Shown one piece after another: positions 1 to 7,300 of a DNA stretch of 11,498 bases (the first letter of the stretch is position 1; every line of letters starts with the position of its first letter). The stretch is from a bacterium. GTDB taxonomy: Bacteria > Bacillota > Clostridia > Oscillospirales > Acutalibacteraceae. The stretch is taken from positions 1-11,498 of the forward strand of contig JAHKXX010000237.1 of the NCBI GenBank assembly GCA_020627425.1. The letters are read 5' to 3'. Below the pieces are notes generated by a model, which had not been told where the DNA came from, made no database searches, and worked only from the letters and a program-made list of their open reading frames with translations. The position numbers were made by a program, and so were the translations under genes.

Positions 1-2394
1 GGTACCACCGGCAGCACGGTGACGGTGCCTGCACGCTCTACTATGGTGCTTATAGACAAGACAAGCTTTGACAGCACCGTTATCTCCGATAAATGTACGG
101 TAAAAGTAAACCACGTACTGAAGTCTACCGGAGAAGTCTATAAAACAGAGACACTAAAGGGCGATGAGGGCGCTTCCTATACTACGTCTGCTCTTTCAGA
201 GCTTACCTCTCAGGGCTATACCGTAGCCTCCGTAACAGGCAATCAGACAGGCACATTTACGAAAGCAGGCAGTGAAGTTACATATTACTACGAGCTTGAT
301 TCGAGCAAATACGGTACCGTAACAGTCAAGTATCAGGACGAGACAGGCAAATCTATAGCTACGGACGATATACTCACAGGACTTATCGGCTCCTCTTACA
401 GCACATCTGCAAGGTCTATAGACGGCTATGAGCTGTCATCCACTCCTGCAAACGCAAGCGGAACCTATGCTTCTACAGCAATTACCGTTAAGTATATCTA
501 CAAGGTTGCAGAGGTCTCGGGACTGGTAGTACACTACTACAATGCAAACAACTGGTCAAATGTAAACCTTTATGCTTATCAGGGCGACGGTGCAACGGCA
601 GTACAGCTGACCGGAGTATGGCCCGGAACCGCTATGAAGGGAGACGGCAACGGCTGGTGGAGCTATGCGGTAACGAGCGCCGACAGCGGTAGAGTAATAT
701 TCAATAACGGTACCTCACAGGAGCCTGCTGCCCAGCAGCCCGGATATAGTGCCGAGGGCGAGGTATGGGTAAAGAACGGCACCGTATATCCCACCGGCAA
801 GGTCACCGTAAACTATACCACCACAGACGGACAGGTACTTGCTACCGAGAGTCTCAAGGGTATGGCGGACGGAGTAAATCAGTACACAACAACTGCAAAG
901 AGCTTTGACGGATATGAGCTATCCTCTACTCCGACAAACTCCTCGGGAGTATATACAAAGTCACCCATTGTGGTAAACTATGTTTATAAGACCTCCGGAG
1001 TAGCCGTTACCTCCGTAACACTCAGTAAAACTTCACTTACTCTCGACAAGGGCAAGACAGCTACACTGAGTGCAACCGTAGCGCCGGCAAACGCTACAGA
1101 CAAGACAATAAGCTGGAGCAGCAGCGACAGCTCTGTTGCAACTGTAAGTCAGTCGGGACTCGTAACGGCAGTGTCAGAGGGTACCGCGACAATAACCGCT
1201 TCGTCCTCAAACGGCAAGACAGCCACTGCTACTGTAAAGGTAAACGGAGACGTTGTAGAAACTCTTACAAATACCTCTACACTCAGCAGCGAGAGCATAA
1301 CCCTCGGTAACTCCGTAACGGTAAAATGCTCAGCAACCGGCGGCAGCGGCAGCTATCAGTACGGCGTATACTACAAGAAAGCAAGCTCTGCAAGCTATTC
1401 TACGGTACAGAGCTATGGTTCAAACGCAAGCGTAAATATCAAGCCAAGCGCTGCTGTAAAGTATGACATCTGCGTAAAGGTAAAGGACAGCAAGGGAACA
1501 ATAGCAAAGAAATACTTTACACTTGATGTATCAAAAACAAGCACAAAGCTTACAAATACCTCTACACTCAGCAGTGAGAGCATAACTCTCGGCAACTCCG
1601 TAACGGTAAAATGCTCAGCAACCGGCGGCAGCGGCAGCTATCAGTACGGTGTATACTATAAGAAAGCAAGCTCTACAAGCTATTCAACAGCACAGAGCTA
1701 TAAATCAAACGCGACCGTAACGATAACCCCTGGCGCTGCGGTAGATTATGACATCTGCGTAAAGGTCAAGGACAGCAATGGAACGATAGAGAAAAAATAC
1801 TTTACCCTGAATGTATCGAAGACAAACACAAAGCTTACAAATACCTCTAAACTCAGCAGCGAGAGCATAACCCTCGGCGACTCCGTAACTGTAAAATGCT
1901 CAGGTACAGGCGGCAGCGGCAGCTATCAGTACGGCGTATACTACAAAAAGGCAAGCTCGACAAGCTATTCAACAGTACAGAGTTATAAATCAAACGCGAC
2001 AGTAACTATCACCCCGAGTGCTGCGGTAGACTATGACATCTGCGTAAAGGTAAAGGACAGCAAGGGAACAATAGAGAAAAAATACTTTACCCTGACAGTC
2101 AGCAAAACCTCGGGCGAGCTGAAAAATACTTCTACACTCAGCAAAACCACTATCAGCCTCGGTGACAGCGTTACTCTTCGCGGAGCAGCCTCAGGCGGCA
2201 GCGGAGGATATACCTACGCTTATTATAGTAAGTTCAAAAACTCTGACAGCTGGACGACCCTTTCCTCATACAGCAGCAAGACCTCCTATAAGTTTACTCC
2301 CGAAAGCAATGCGATATATGACATCTGTATAAAGGTAAAGGACAGCAAGGGAACCGTAGCAAAGAGCTACTTCACACTGAATGTTACCGAATAA
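1..2394 (+). CDS. C-terminal part of a secreted starch-active enzyme (GH13-like) with MucBP-like, CBM26-like, Big_2-like and Ig-like repeat modules; 5' truncated
   Basis: The frame is open through the left edge, so the true start lies outside the window; an internal GTG at 19 is not the start. The first residues (GSTVTVPARSTMVLID) resemble the last strands of the C-terminal beta domain of GH13 amylases or pullulanases. In order follow a MucBP-like module (91-294), a second (310-504), a CBM26-like starch-binding module with aromatic residues HYYN, NNW and NGWW (520-780), a third MucBP-like module (796-990), a Big_2-like domain (1000-1242, with WSSSD and the AVSEGTATITA pattern), and four 95-residue Ig-like repeats (1264-2391). 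No dockerin, LPXTG or SLH module is seen before the stop, so surface attachment, if any, would be through the repeats. The protein probably acts on extracellular starch. The domain calls are from pattern recognition; the catalytic class is inferred because the catalytic domain is outside. The gene is markedly GC-richer than the genes to its right. Confidence 0.85.
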   Translation, partial: GTTGSTVTVPARSTMVLIDKTSFDSTVISDKCTVKVNHVLKSTGEVYKTETLKGDEGASYTTSALSELTSQGYTVASVTGNQTGTFTKAGSEVTYYYELDSSKYGTVTVKYQDETGKSIATDDILTGLIGSSYSTSARSIDGYELSSTPANASGTYASTAITVKYIYKVAEVSGLVVHYYNANNWSNVNLYAYQGDGATAVQLTGVWPGTAMKGDGNGWWSYAVTSADSGRVIFNNGTSQEPAAQQPGYSAEGEVWVKNGTVYPTGKVTVNYTTTDGQVLATESLKGMADGVNQYTTTAKSFDGYELSSTPTNSSGVYTKSPIVVNYVYKTSGVAVTSVTLSKTSLTLDKGKTATLSATVAPANATDKTISWSSSDSSVATVSQSGLVTAVSEGTATITASSSNGKTATATVKVNGDVVETLTNTSTLSSESITLGNSVTVKCSATGGSGSYQYGVYYKKASSASYSTVQSYGSNASVNIKPSAAVKYDICVKVKDSKGTIAKKYFTLDVSKTSTKLTNTSTLSSESITLGNSVTVKCSATGGSGSYQYGVYYKKASSTSYSTAQSYKSNATVTITPGAAVDYDICVKVKDSNGTIEKKYFTLNVSKTNTKLTNTSKLSSESITLGDSVTVKCSGTGGSGSYQYGVYYKKASSTSYSTVQSYKSNATVTITPSAAVDYDICVKVKDSKGTIEKKYFTLTVSKTSGELKNTSTLSKTTISLGDSVTLRGAASGGSGGYTYAYYSKFKNSDSWTTLSSYSSKTSYKFTPESNAIYDICIKVKDSKGTVAKSYFTLNVTE
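1264..2391 (+). repeat. Four tandem 285-bp units encoding 95-aa Ig-like repeats
   Basis: Units begin at 1264, 1549, 1834 and 2119, each exactly 285 bp after the last; the fourth is shorter and ends at the stop. Each starts L(T/K)NTS.LS, continues with SITLG(N/D)SVTV, GGSGSYQYGVYYKKAS and YDICVKVKDS(K/N)GTI, and ends in a KKYFTL strand. Units 1-3 are nearly identical, including long stretches at the DNA level. Unit 4 is diverged (GGYTYAYYSKF), as is usual for a terminal repeat. They look like beta-sandwich spacer or adhesion modules within the starch-active protein. Confidence 0.95.
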
Positions 2395-2411
2395 CAGAAT
2401 ACCTCCTGATT

Positions 2412-2462
2412 TTCCCCCGGCAAGGCACTGTAAACGGCGCCTTGCCGGGGGAATTTGTTTTT
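2412..2462 (+). terminator. Intrinsic terminator of the starch-active enzyme gene
   Basis: A perfect 15-bp stem pairs 2412-2426 with 2439-2453 (TTCCCCCGGCAAGGC with its complement) around a 12-nt loop, followed by the T-rich run TTTGTTTTTG. It begins 18 nt after the stop codon. The strong GC stem and the T tract make this a confident Rho-independent terminator that separates this gene from the downstream operon. Confidence 0.95.
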
Positions 2463-2481
2463 GATATAAAGGCTCTTTGTA

Positions 2482-2550
2482 GGCTCTATTTGTTACCCCG
2501 ACTTTTATTATAGAGCCGATATAAACACAGAGAGTGTTGCCTGACACTCT
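2482..2550 (+). other. Two consecutive hairpins after the terminator
   Basis: GGCTCTAT (2482-2489) pairs with ATAGAGCC (2510-2517), and AGAGTGT (2531-2537) pairs with ACACTCT (2544-2550) over a 6-nt loop. No reading frame is associated. With the terminator-like hairpin at 2559-2597 they could form a small structured RNA or a degraded 3' region. Only the inverted repeats themselves are certain. Confidence 0.5.
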
Positions 2551-2558
2551 ACTAGTCG

Positions 2559-2597
2559 AAAAGCATCTGATCTATGGTGCCTTAACAGATGCTTTTT
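2559..2597 (+). terminator. Second terminator-like hairpin with no gene between it and the first
   Basis: AAAAGCATCTG (2559-2569) pairs perfectly with CAGATGCTTTT (2586-2596) around a 16-nt loop, ending in five T residues. Because the stem ends in A and T runs it could act on both strands, but no minus-strand gene reaches it. It is either a back-up terminator for the gene on the left or the end of a small RNA from 2463-2597. Confidence 0.65.
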
Positions 2598-2851
2598 ACA
2601 GCATAATACTCAGAAATAGTCATATCCGTAATACAAGTAAAACTGAAAAAATGCCACAAAAAATATCAGTAAAATAAGATTATTTCACGCGAAACGGAAC
2701 AAAATGGCTTATAAAAATGGCAGAAATCAGAATAATATGTGATTAATATAACCACTAAACGCTGAATAATACGATACAAACTTTTATTAGTTAATTAAGA
2801 TGAAAATAAAATAAAAAATAGTGAAAAAATAACAAAAATCAAAAAAATCTA

Positions 2852-2880
2852 TTTACATACGTTTGATTAAATGCTAAAAT
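2852..2880 (+). promoter_or_regulatory. Candidate sigma-A-type promoter of the signalling operon
   Basis: TTTACA (2852-2857) is followed by a 17-nt spacer and TAAAAT (2875-2880), with TGC immediately before the -10 box giving an extended -10. Both boxes match the consensus at five of six positions. Transcription would start near 2887 and give a leader of about 250 nt. AT-rich DNA makes chance matches easy, but spacing and the extended -10 together make this the best candidate in the spacer. Confidence 0.5.
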
Positions 2881-2952
2881 ATCTATTGTATTAAAAATAT
2901 TTAAAATATGACAAAACTATCAAAAAACAGAATAAATATCTTAAGTAATTCA

Positions 2953-2967
2953 AGTCTATAATAGACT
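2953..2967. promoter_or_regulatory. Palindrome AGTCTAT-A-ATAGACT, possible operator
   Basis: Seven-base arms flank a single central A and contain the word TATAAT. The half-site AGTCTAT recurs at 3053-3059, exactly 100 bp downstream, inside a second palindrome. Both lie in the predicted leader. It could be a regulator site or part of a second promoter, but I see no matching -35 box at a proper distance. Confidence 0.3.
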
Positions 2968-3048
2968 GGATTAAAGAATAATCGAAATAAAATCAAATTT
3001 ATAATATATGTATGATAAAGATAAAATAAAAATCAGACTCAAAAAATG

Positions 3049-3061
3049 AAATAGTCTATTT
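3049..3061. promoter_or_regulatory. Palindrome AAATAG-T-CTATTT, possible operator
   Basis: Six-base arms flank a central T. It shares the heptamer AGTCTAT with the palindrome 100 bp upstream and sits at the edge of the short GC-rich patch before the first operon gene. Function is unknown. Confidence 0.25.
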
Positions 3062-3093
3062 GGGGTGTAAACCGCCTCTGAAATATATAAAAA

Positions 3094-3126
3094 CTGTATT
3101 ATTTAAATACGGTAAATTAGAAAGGA
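3094..3126 (+). promoter_or_regulatory. Leader hairpin and ribosome binding site of the FHA/pseudoprotease gene
   Basis: CTGTATT (3094-3100) can pair with AATACGG (3106-3112, one G-T pair) around a 5-nt loop. The purine-rich AGAAAGGA (3119-3126) follows, 9 nt before the ATG at 3136. The ribosome binding site supports the ATG as the start; a role for the hairpin is speculative. Confidence 0.45.
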
Positions 3127-3135
3127 ATGTTTTAA

Positions 3136-4710
3136 ATGAGAGTTAAGAAAAAAAGAATGTCCGGGATCATGTCACTTTTGGCTGCTGCTGCTTTGACGGT
3201 ATCATCGGCTGCTTTTGCATCAATTGATGCCTTTGCTGAAAACGGCGCAGCAGAAGCTGTTAAACAAAACCAAAAGGGCTTGATCAAGGTTGAGTGTGTT
3301 TATGGCGACGATGACACACCAATAGCAAGCTACTCAGGATTTTTGGTAAACGAAAGCAACATTGTTACTTGCAAGGACGTTTACAGCGGCAACCTTGAGG
3401 GTATTATGGTCAGAGAAAACGGTCAGAATTTCAAGTTCGACAGTTCAAAGGTAAAATATAAAGTCAAAATAAGCGGTGCATATATTTATGCGACTACATC
3501 GATAGGAACCAAGCAGGATGATAATGATTTTGCGGTTCTGACCCTTTCACACGCTATTACTCTCGGTGATTCTGGCTATCAGGCACTTACTCTCGGTGAC
3601 AGCAATACTATAGATACCACACAAACTGTCTATAGTATAGGCTTCTCTTCTACAAACAGCAACACGACCATAGTCAGCACAGGTGAGGTTGCCAAGGTAA
3701 CAAACCTTGACGGACGCGACGGCAAGTTTGAATATAACATGAACAATCCGACCGATGGCTATATCGGCAGCCCTGTTGTAGATACGCAAGGCTCGGTAGT
3801 CGGACTTACATATTCCATTACCAATGACGGATTTATAGCAGTTCCGATAAATTCCGTAAAGAATGTTCTTACCACCTTCAGTATCACTTATACCGAGGGA
3901 CCTGCAGTAACACCGCAACCACAACCGCAGCCGGAACCGAGTTCGCCCCCTGAATCATCTATTGAACAGTCGTCTGCACTAAATTCCAAAGAGCCGAGTG
4001 AAAACTCGGATTATCAGAGTGAATCTGAGGAAAGTTCCGATGTCGAGGTACCGGATGGTGCAAATACGACTATGATAATAATCATAATCGGTATAGGCGT
4101 AGTTGTTGTTGCTATGGTTGTTGTGATGATAATTATCGCTGTAAAGAATAAACCAAAGGCTGCTCCGGTGAACACCGGCAATGTTTACGGCGGAAACACA
4201 CGTTCAATGCCGACTCCGTCCGCAACTCCCCAGAGTCGTCCGTCAATACCTGCGGCTCCCCAGATGTCACAGCCTCAGATACCCCAGATGCCGAAGCAGC
4301 CTCCCGTTAATAACGGATTTAACGGTCAGTTTACTGATGGCGGCGGAGAAACGACCGTTCTCTCACCCGAAGGCGCCGGAGAAACAACTATTTTGGGCGG
4401 TTCAGCCGCAGGAGTACCCTCAGGTGTACTTGTTAATGTTAAGACCAACGACAGAATAATTGTAAATAAACCGGAGTTTGCTATAGGTAAGGAAAGAAGC
4501 AGAGTGGATTATTGTATAGCAAACAACAATTCCGTAAGCCGTCTGCATCTGAAAATACGAGTAAGAGCAGGCAAGTGCTTTGTAGTAGATATGGGATCTA
4601 AGAACGGCACATTTATAAATAATCAGCGTCTGACACCGAATCAGGAAACACCAATTAACAGCGGCGACAGGCTGAGAATTTCGGATGAAGAGTTTGAATT
4701 TAAAGGCTGA
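3136..4710 (+). CDS. Transmembrane FHA-domain protein with an extracellular inactive trypsin-like (HtrA-type) domain
   Basis: The 524-residue product has a Sec signal peptide (KKKKR, then a hydrophobic core; probable cleavage AFA34/E35). An HtrA/trypsin-like domain follows (about 45-255), with the family patterns SGFLV..NIVTCKDV, NDFAVL, ALTLGDS, YSIGF and GSPVVDTQGSVVGL. The catalytic His position is Asp81 and the Ser position is Ile210 (GYIGSP in place of GNSGGP); only Asp131 is kept, so proteolysis is unlikely. A Pro/Ser/Glu-rich linker leads to one membrane helix (313-336, then KNK). A Pro/Gln-rich cytoplasmic linker carries ETTVL (405-409) and ETTIL (416-420). A C-terminal FHA domain (about 433-524) has Gly451, Ser468-Arg469, His471 and Asn490-Gly491. 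FHA domains bind phosphothreonine, so this is probably a receptor linking an outside ligand to kinase signalling inside. It is first in the operon, 21 nt before the phosphatase gene. Confidence 0.88.
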   Translation: MRVKKKRMSGIMSLLAAAALTVSSAAFASIDAFAENGAAEAVKQNQKGLIKVECVYGDDDTPIASYSGFLVNESNIVTCKDVYSGNLEGIMVRENGQNFKFDSSKVKYKVKISGAYIYATTSIGTKQDDNDFAVLTLSHAITLGDSGYQALTLGDSNTIDTTQTVYSIGFSSTNSNTTIVSTGEVAKVTNLDGRDGKFEYNMNNPTDGYIGSPVVDTQGSVVGLTYSITNDGFIAVPINSVKNVLTTFSITYTEGPAVTPQPQPQPEPSSPPESSIEQSSALNSKEPSENSDYQSESEESSDVEVPDGANTTMIIIIIGIGVVVVAMVVVMIIIAVKNKPKAAPVNTGNVYGGNTRSMPTPSATPQSRPSIPAAPQMSQPQIPQMPKQPPVNNGFNGQFTDGGGETTVLSPEGAGETTILGGSAAGVPSGVLVNVKTNDRIIVNKPEFAIGKERSRVDYCIANNNSVSRLHLKIRVRAGKCFVVDMGSKNGTFINNQRLTPNQETPINSGDRLRISDEEFEFKG

Positions 4711-4720
4711 CATATATACG

Positions 4721-4734
4721 AGGTGAAGTGATTG
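4721..4734 (+). promoter_or_regulatory. Ribosome binding site fixing a TTG start
   Basis: AGGTG at 4721-4725 lies 6 nt before TTG at 4732. The nearby GTG at 4728 is out of frame, and the PP2C family N-terminus (TDVG..KKTNQDS) begins within ten residues of the TTG, so the TTG is the best start. Confidence 0.65.
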
Positions 4735-5499
4735 AGGTTCTTAATAACGGCTCATACCGATGTAGGAATTAAGAAAAAAACCAATCAGGATTCTGTGGTA
4801 GTTACAAAGGCGATGGCAAAGGGACAGGAATGTGTCTTTGCCGTCCTTTGTGACGGTATGGGAGGACTTGCCAAGGGCGAGGTTGCGAGCGCCTCTGTTA
4901 TAGAGGCGTTTATGAAATGGTTTGAAAATGTTTTTCCGAATATGATCGGAGATAATTTTAAAAAAGAAGATCTGTTTGCATCCTGGGGTGATATCGCCAC
5001 ACAAATGAACACAAAGATCGGAAGCTATGGCGCGGAAAACTCCCTGAGTCTCGGTACTACCCTTGTTACACTGCTTATATATGAAAACAAGTATTACATC
5101 ATAAATATCGGTGATTCAAGAGCATACAGGTTTTCGAACGCAACAACAGTTCTAACAAAGGATCATACCTATGTACAGAGAGAACTTGATATGGGCAGAC
5201 TTACTCCTGAAGAGGCGTTGACCCATCCCCGAAGAAATGTATTACTTCAGTGTATCGGGGCAAGCCCGTTCGTAGAACCGGATTTTTATAACGGTGATGT
5301 AAAGCCGAACGAGGTATATATGCTTTGCTCTGATGGTTTCAGGCATATTATTACGGAGAGCGAAATGCTTTCCGTATTCGAACCCTCAAAACAGGTCAAT
5401 GTTGACGCAATGAAAAACGCGGCAGTCTATCTTACGAATCTGAATAAATACAGACGAGAAACGGATAATATATCGGTTGTTCTTATAAAGTCGGAATAG
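4732..5499 (+). CDS. PP2C-family Ser/Thr protein phosphatase (PrpC/Stp type)
   Basis: The 255-residue protein is a complete single-domain bacterial PP2C phosphatase of typical length. Motifs in order are TNQDS (17-21, metal-site Asp20), the DGMGGLAKGE core (Asp41-Gly42 at the metal centre), SLGTT, NIGDSRAYRF, a flap region with LTKDHTYVQRELDMG, LCSDGF, and the closing DNISVV. All the expected metal-ligand motifs are present, so it should be active with Mn2+/Mg2+. No membrane segment or signal peptide is seen, so it acts in the cytoplasm. It sits between the FHA protein and two kinases, which points to the kinases and their ETT[VI]L-type targets as substrates. It begins at TTG, 21 nt after the previous stop, and ends 13 nt before the first kinase. 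Confidence 0.95.
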   Translation: MRFLITAHTDVGIKKKTNQDSVVVTKAMAKGQECVFAVLCDGMGGLAKGEVASASVIEAFMKWFENVFPNMIGDNFKKEDLFASWGDIATQMNTKIGSYGAENSLSLGTTLVTLLIYENKYYIINIGDSRAYRFSNATTVLTKDHTYVQRELDMGRLTPEEALTHPRRNVLLQCIGASPFVEPDFYNGDVKPNEVYMLCSDGFRHIITESEMLSVFEPSKQVNVDAMKNAAVYLTNLNKYRRETDNISVVLIKSE

Positions 5500-5512
5500 A
5501 GCGTGAATAAAT

Positions 5513-7261
5513 ATGTTGGATATAGGAAGCATAATAGACGGAAAATATAAGGTTCTTAATGTTGTCGGAAAGGGAGGTATGAGCGTTGTTTACCAGGTGG
5601 TAAACGAACGTGCAAACAAGATATGGGCAATAAAAGAGGTTAGAAAGGACGGAGTATCGGATTTCGAAGTGGTACGCCAGAACCTTGTAGCTGAAACGGA
5701 TATGCTGAAAAAGCTGAATCATCCTAATTTGCCCAATATAGTTGATGTTATAGATATGGAAGGTACTTTCCTCATTGTTATGGATTATGTAGAGGGAAGA
5801 CCACTGAGTGATATACTGAAGATCAACGGTGCTCAACCGGAGAAGGACGTTATAGAATGGGCAAAACAGCTTTGCGATGTGCTTGGTTACCTTCATTCCA
5901 GACGTCCTCCTATAATATACAGAGATATGAAGCCGTCCAATGTAATGCTAAAGCCGGACGGAAGCGTTATTCTGATAGATTTTGGTACTGCACGAGAGTT
6001 TAAAACCGCCGGGATAGCTGATACTACATGTCTTGGTACAAGAGGCTATGCGGCTCCCGAACAATTCGGAGGTCAGGGTCAGACAGATGCAAGAACCGAC
6101 ATATACTGTCTCGGAGCTACAATGTACCATCTTGTTACAGGGCACAACCCTGCACTGCCGCCGTATGAGATGTATCCTATCAGACAGTGGAATCCTACAC
6201 TGTCCTCAGGTCTTGAAGAAATCATACTAAAATGCACCCAGCTGAATCCGAACGACAGATACCAGAACTGCGCCGAGCTGATGTACGCTCTGGATAATGT
6301 AGAATATCTCAACATAGAAAACAAAAAAGTACAAAATGTTAAATGGCGTATATTTTGTGCGTCCCTTGTTATGACGTTTATCGGAGGAGCAGGTACCATC
6401 GGTTTTAGAATTGCAGCTGATGCAGCCATGGCTGATACCTATGATTCATGTATAACTACAGCACAGTCTGCTCAGACACTTGACGAAAGAATCGAGAATT
6501 GCCAACAGGCTATAAAATTAAACCCTCAGAACCCATATGCATACGAGCTGCTGTTAAGCTCTTATATAAATAACGGCAGCGATGACCGGTTTATGGATAC
6601 AGATACTAAATTTACCTGTGTTGCAAATGATTCGGAATATGGGCAATATCTTAGTATAGTAAAGCCCTATGTCCTTGATAAATCGAACGACTATAGTAAC
6701 GAGGACTTCGGCGATAAGGTATATATGAAGGTCGGAGAGGCGCTTTTCTTTAGTAGTGACAGCGATATGCAAGGCAAGAACGTATCTAAGCAATGGTTGG
6801 AAAAGGCAGAGCAGTATGGAAGCACTAAGATAAAGAAAAAAGCCAAGGCAATGTTGAAATTCAGAGATAACTATGACAAGCTTTTAAAACCCGTTTTAGA
6901 TAATAACGGCGAACTATCCGAGATAAACTATGTGGAATATTGGGAAAGCATCAAAGAAATGGAGCAGCTTGCTGTTGATGAATTTGAAAGCTCCAATGGA
7001 AGGGATATATTGTTGACGATAGATTGCTTCAAGATGTGTACTTTGGAAATATCAAGCCCTAACCGTTTGGATATGTTTAGGTCATATGGTATTACCAATG
7101 ACGAGATAGAGAAGTTGATAGCGGATATAACGTCTTATACAAACGAAATAGAAACCAAGATAAATGCTAACGTAACCGCAAATGAGGCAGAAACAGTAAA
7201 TACGGAAATCAGAGGAATAAGGACAAATATTAATAACATAAGGAAAGAGATTAATAAATAA
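5513..7261 (+). CDS. Membrane-spanning Ser/Thr protein kinase with TPR-like ectodomain
   Basis: The 582-residue product has an N-terminal Hanks-type kinase domain (about 10-270): glycine loop GKGGMSVVY (19-27), Lys41 in WAIKEV, catalytic loop YRDMKPSN with Asp138 and Asn143, DFG at 156-158, and activation segment DTTCLGTRGYAAPEQ. All catalytic residues are present; the HRD His is Tyr, as in the sister kinase. A single membrane helix follows at about 278-301. The extracellular part (302-582) has a TPR-like helix pair (AIKLNPQNPYAYELL) and a coiled-coil-like C-terminus (about 535-582). There are no PASTA repeats, so it is not the standard PknB/PrkC cell-wall sensor. The kinase probably phosphorylates the FHA protein and the ETTVL tail protein in this operon. 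The ATG is 13 nt after the phosphatase stop and has only a weak ribosome binding site, so translation may be coupled. Confidence 0.94.
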   Translation: MLDIGSIIDGKYKVLNVVGKGGMSVVYQVVNERANKIWAIKEVRKDGVSDFEVVRQNLVAETDMLKKLNHPNLPNIVDVIDMEGTFLIVMDYVEGRPLSDILKINGAQPEKDVIEWAKQLCDVLGYLHSRRPPIIYRDMKPSNVMLKPDGSVILIDFGTAREFKTAGIADTTCLGTRGYAAPEQFGGQGQTDARTDIYCLGATMYHLVTGHNPALPPYEMYPIRQWNPTLSSGLEEIILKCTQLNPNDRYQNCAELMYALDNVEYLNIENKKVQNVKWRIFCASLVMTFIGGAGTIGFRIAADAAMADTYDSCITTAQSAQTLDERIENCQQAIKLNPQNPYAYELLLSSYINNGSDDRFMDTDTKFTCVANDSEYGQYLSIVKPYVLDKSNDYSNEDFGDKVYMKVGEALFFSSDSDMQGKNVSKQWLEKAEQYGSTKIKKKAKAMLKFRDNYDKLLKPVLDNNGELSEINYVEYWESIKEMEQLAVDEFESSNGRDILLTIDCFKMCTLEISSPNRLDMFRSYGITNDEIEKLIADITSYTNEIETKINANVTANEAETVNTEIRGIRTNINNIRKEINK

Positions 7262-7265
7262 AAGC

Positions 7266-7300
7266 CACTGCTCCGAGGGGCAGTGTTAGGTCAAGCAGTG
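7266..7300 (+). promoter_or_regulatory. Overlapping alternative hairpins at the start of the second kinase gene
   Basis: CACTGC (7266-7271) can pair with GCAGTG at 7280-7285. Alternatively CACTGCT (7266-7272) can pair with AGCAGTG at 7294-7300, which contains the likely GTG start codon (7298-7300). The two pairings exclude each other. AGGT (7288-7291) is the likely ribosome binding site. This might modulate translation of the second kinase relative to the first; it could also be chance. Confidence 0.35.

Larger units (their letters stand above)
2598..3135. other. AT-rich intergenic region and operon leader, no gene
   Basis: I see no supportable coding region on either strand. The base composition is extremely AT-rich from about 2630 to 3050. 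It contains a candidate promoter (2852-2880), two short palindromes (2953-2967 and 3049-3061), a weak hairpin (3094-3112) and the ribosome binding site for the next gene. The patch at 3061-3080 (GGGGTGTAAACCGCCTCTG) stands out as much GC-richer than its surroundings. Confidence 0.8.

Noticed and set aside
1264..2391. CRISPR-like array
   Set aside because: The repeats are 285 bp, in frame, and encode a protein domain; there are no short repeats with unique spacers.
2266..2547. Minus-strand frame of 93 codons crossing the terminator
   Set aside because: It runs through the terminator stem and antisense to the last Ig-like repeat; no start signal or protein pattern is seen.
2953..2967. TATAAT inside the palindrome as the main -10 box
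   Set aside because: No -35-like hexamer lies 16-18 nt upstream; the pair at 2852-2880 fits better.
2598..3135. tRNA, rRNA, riboswitch or insertion sequence in the spacer
   Set aside because: I see no cloverleaf, conserved riboswitch core, transposase remnant or terminal inverted repeats.
3205..3903. Active HtrA protease
   Set aside because: The His and Ser positions are Asp81 and Ile210, so catalysis by the usual mechanism is not expected.
3547..3924. Minus-strand frame of 125 codons
   Set aside because: It is antisense to the trypsin-like domain and is explained by that gene's codon composition.
4181..4459. Plus-strand frame of 92 codons in another phase
   Set aside because: It is a shadow of the Pro/Gln-rich linker of the FHA protein, with no ribosome binding site or plausible protein pattern.
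5483..5896. Minus-strand frame of 137 codons
   Set aside because: It lies opposite the phosphatase end and the first kinase domain, whose frames carry full catalytic motifs. It has no recognisable protein features.
7283..7297. GTG 7283 as the start of the second kinase
   Set aside because: The only purine-rich site lies 2 nt upstream, too close. GTG 7298 has AGGT at good spacing, and ATG 7307 aligns exactly with the first kinase's N-terminus.
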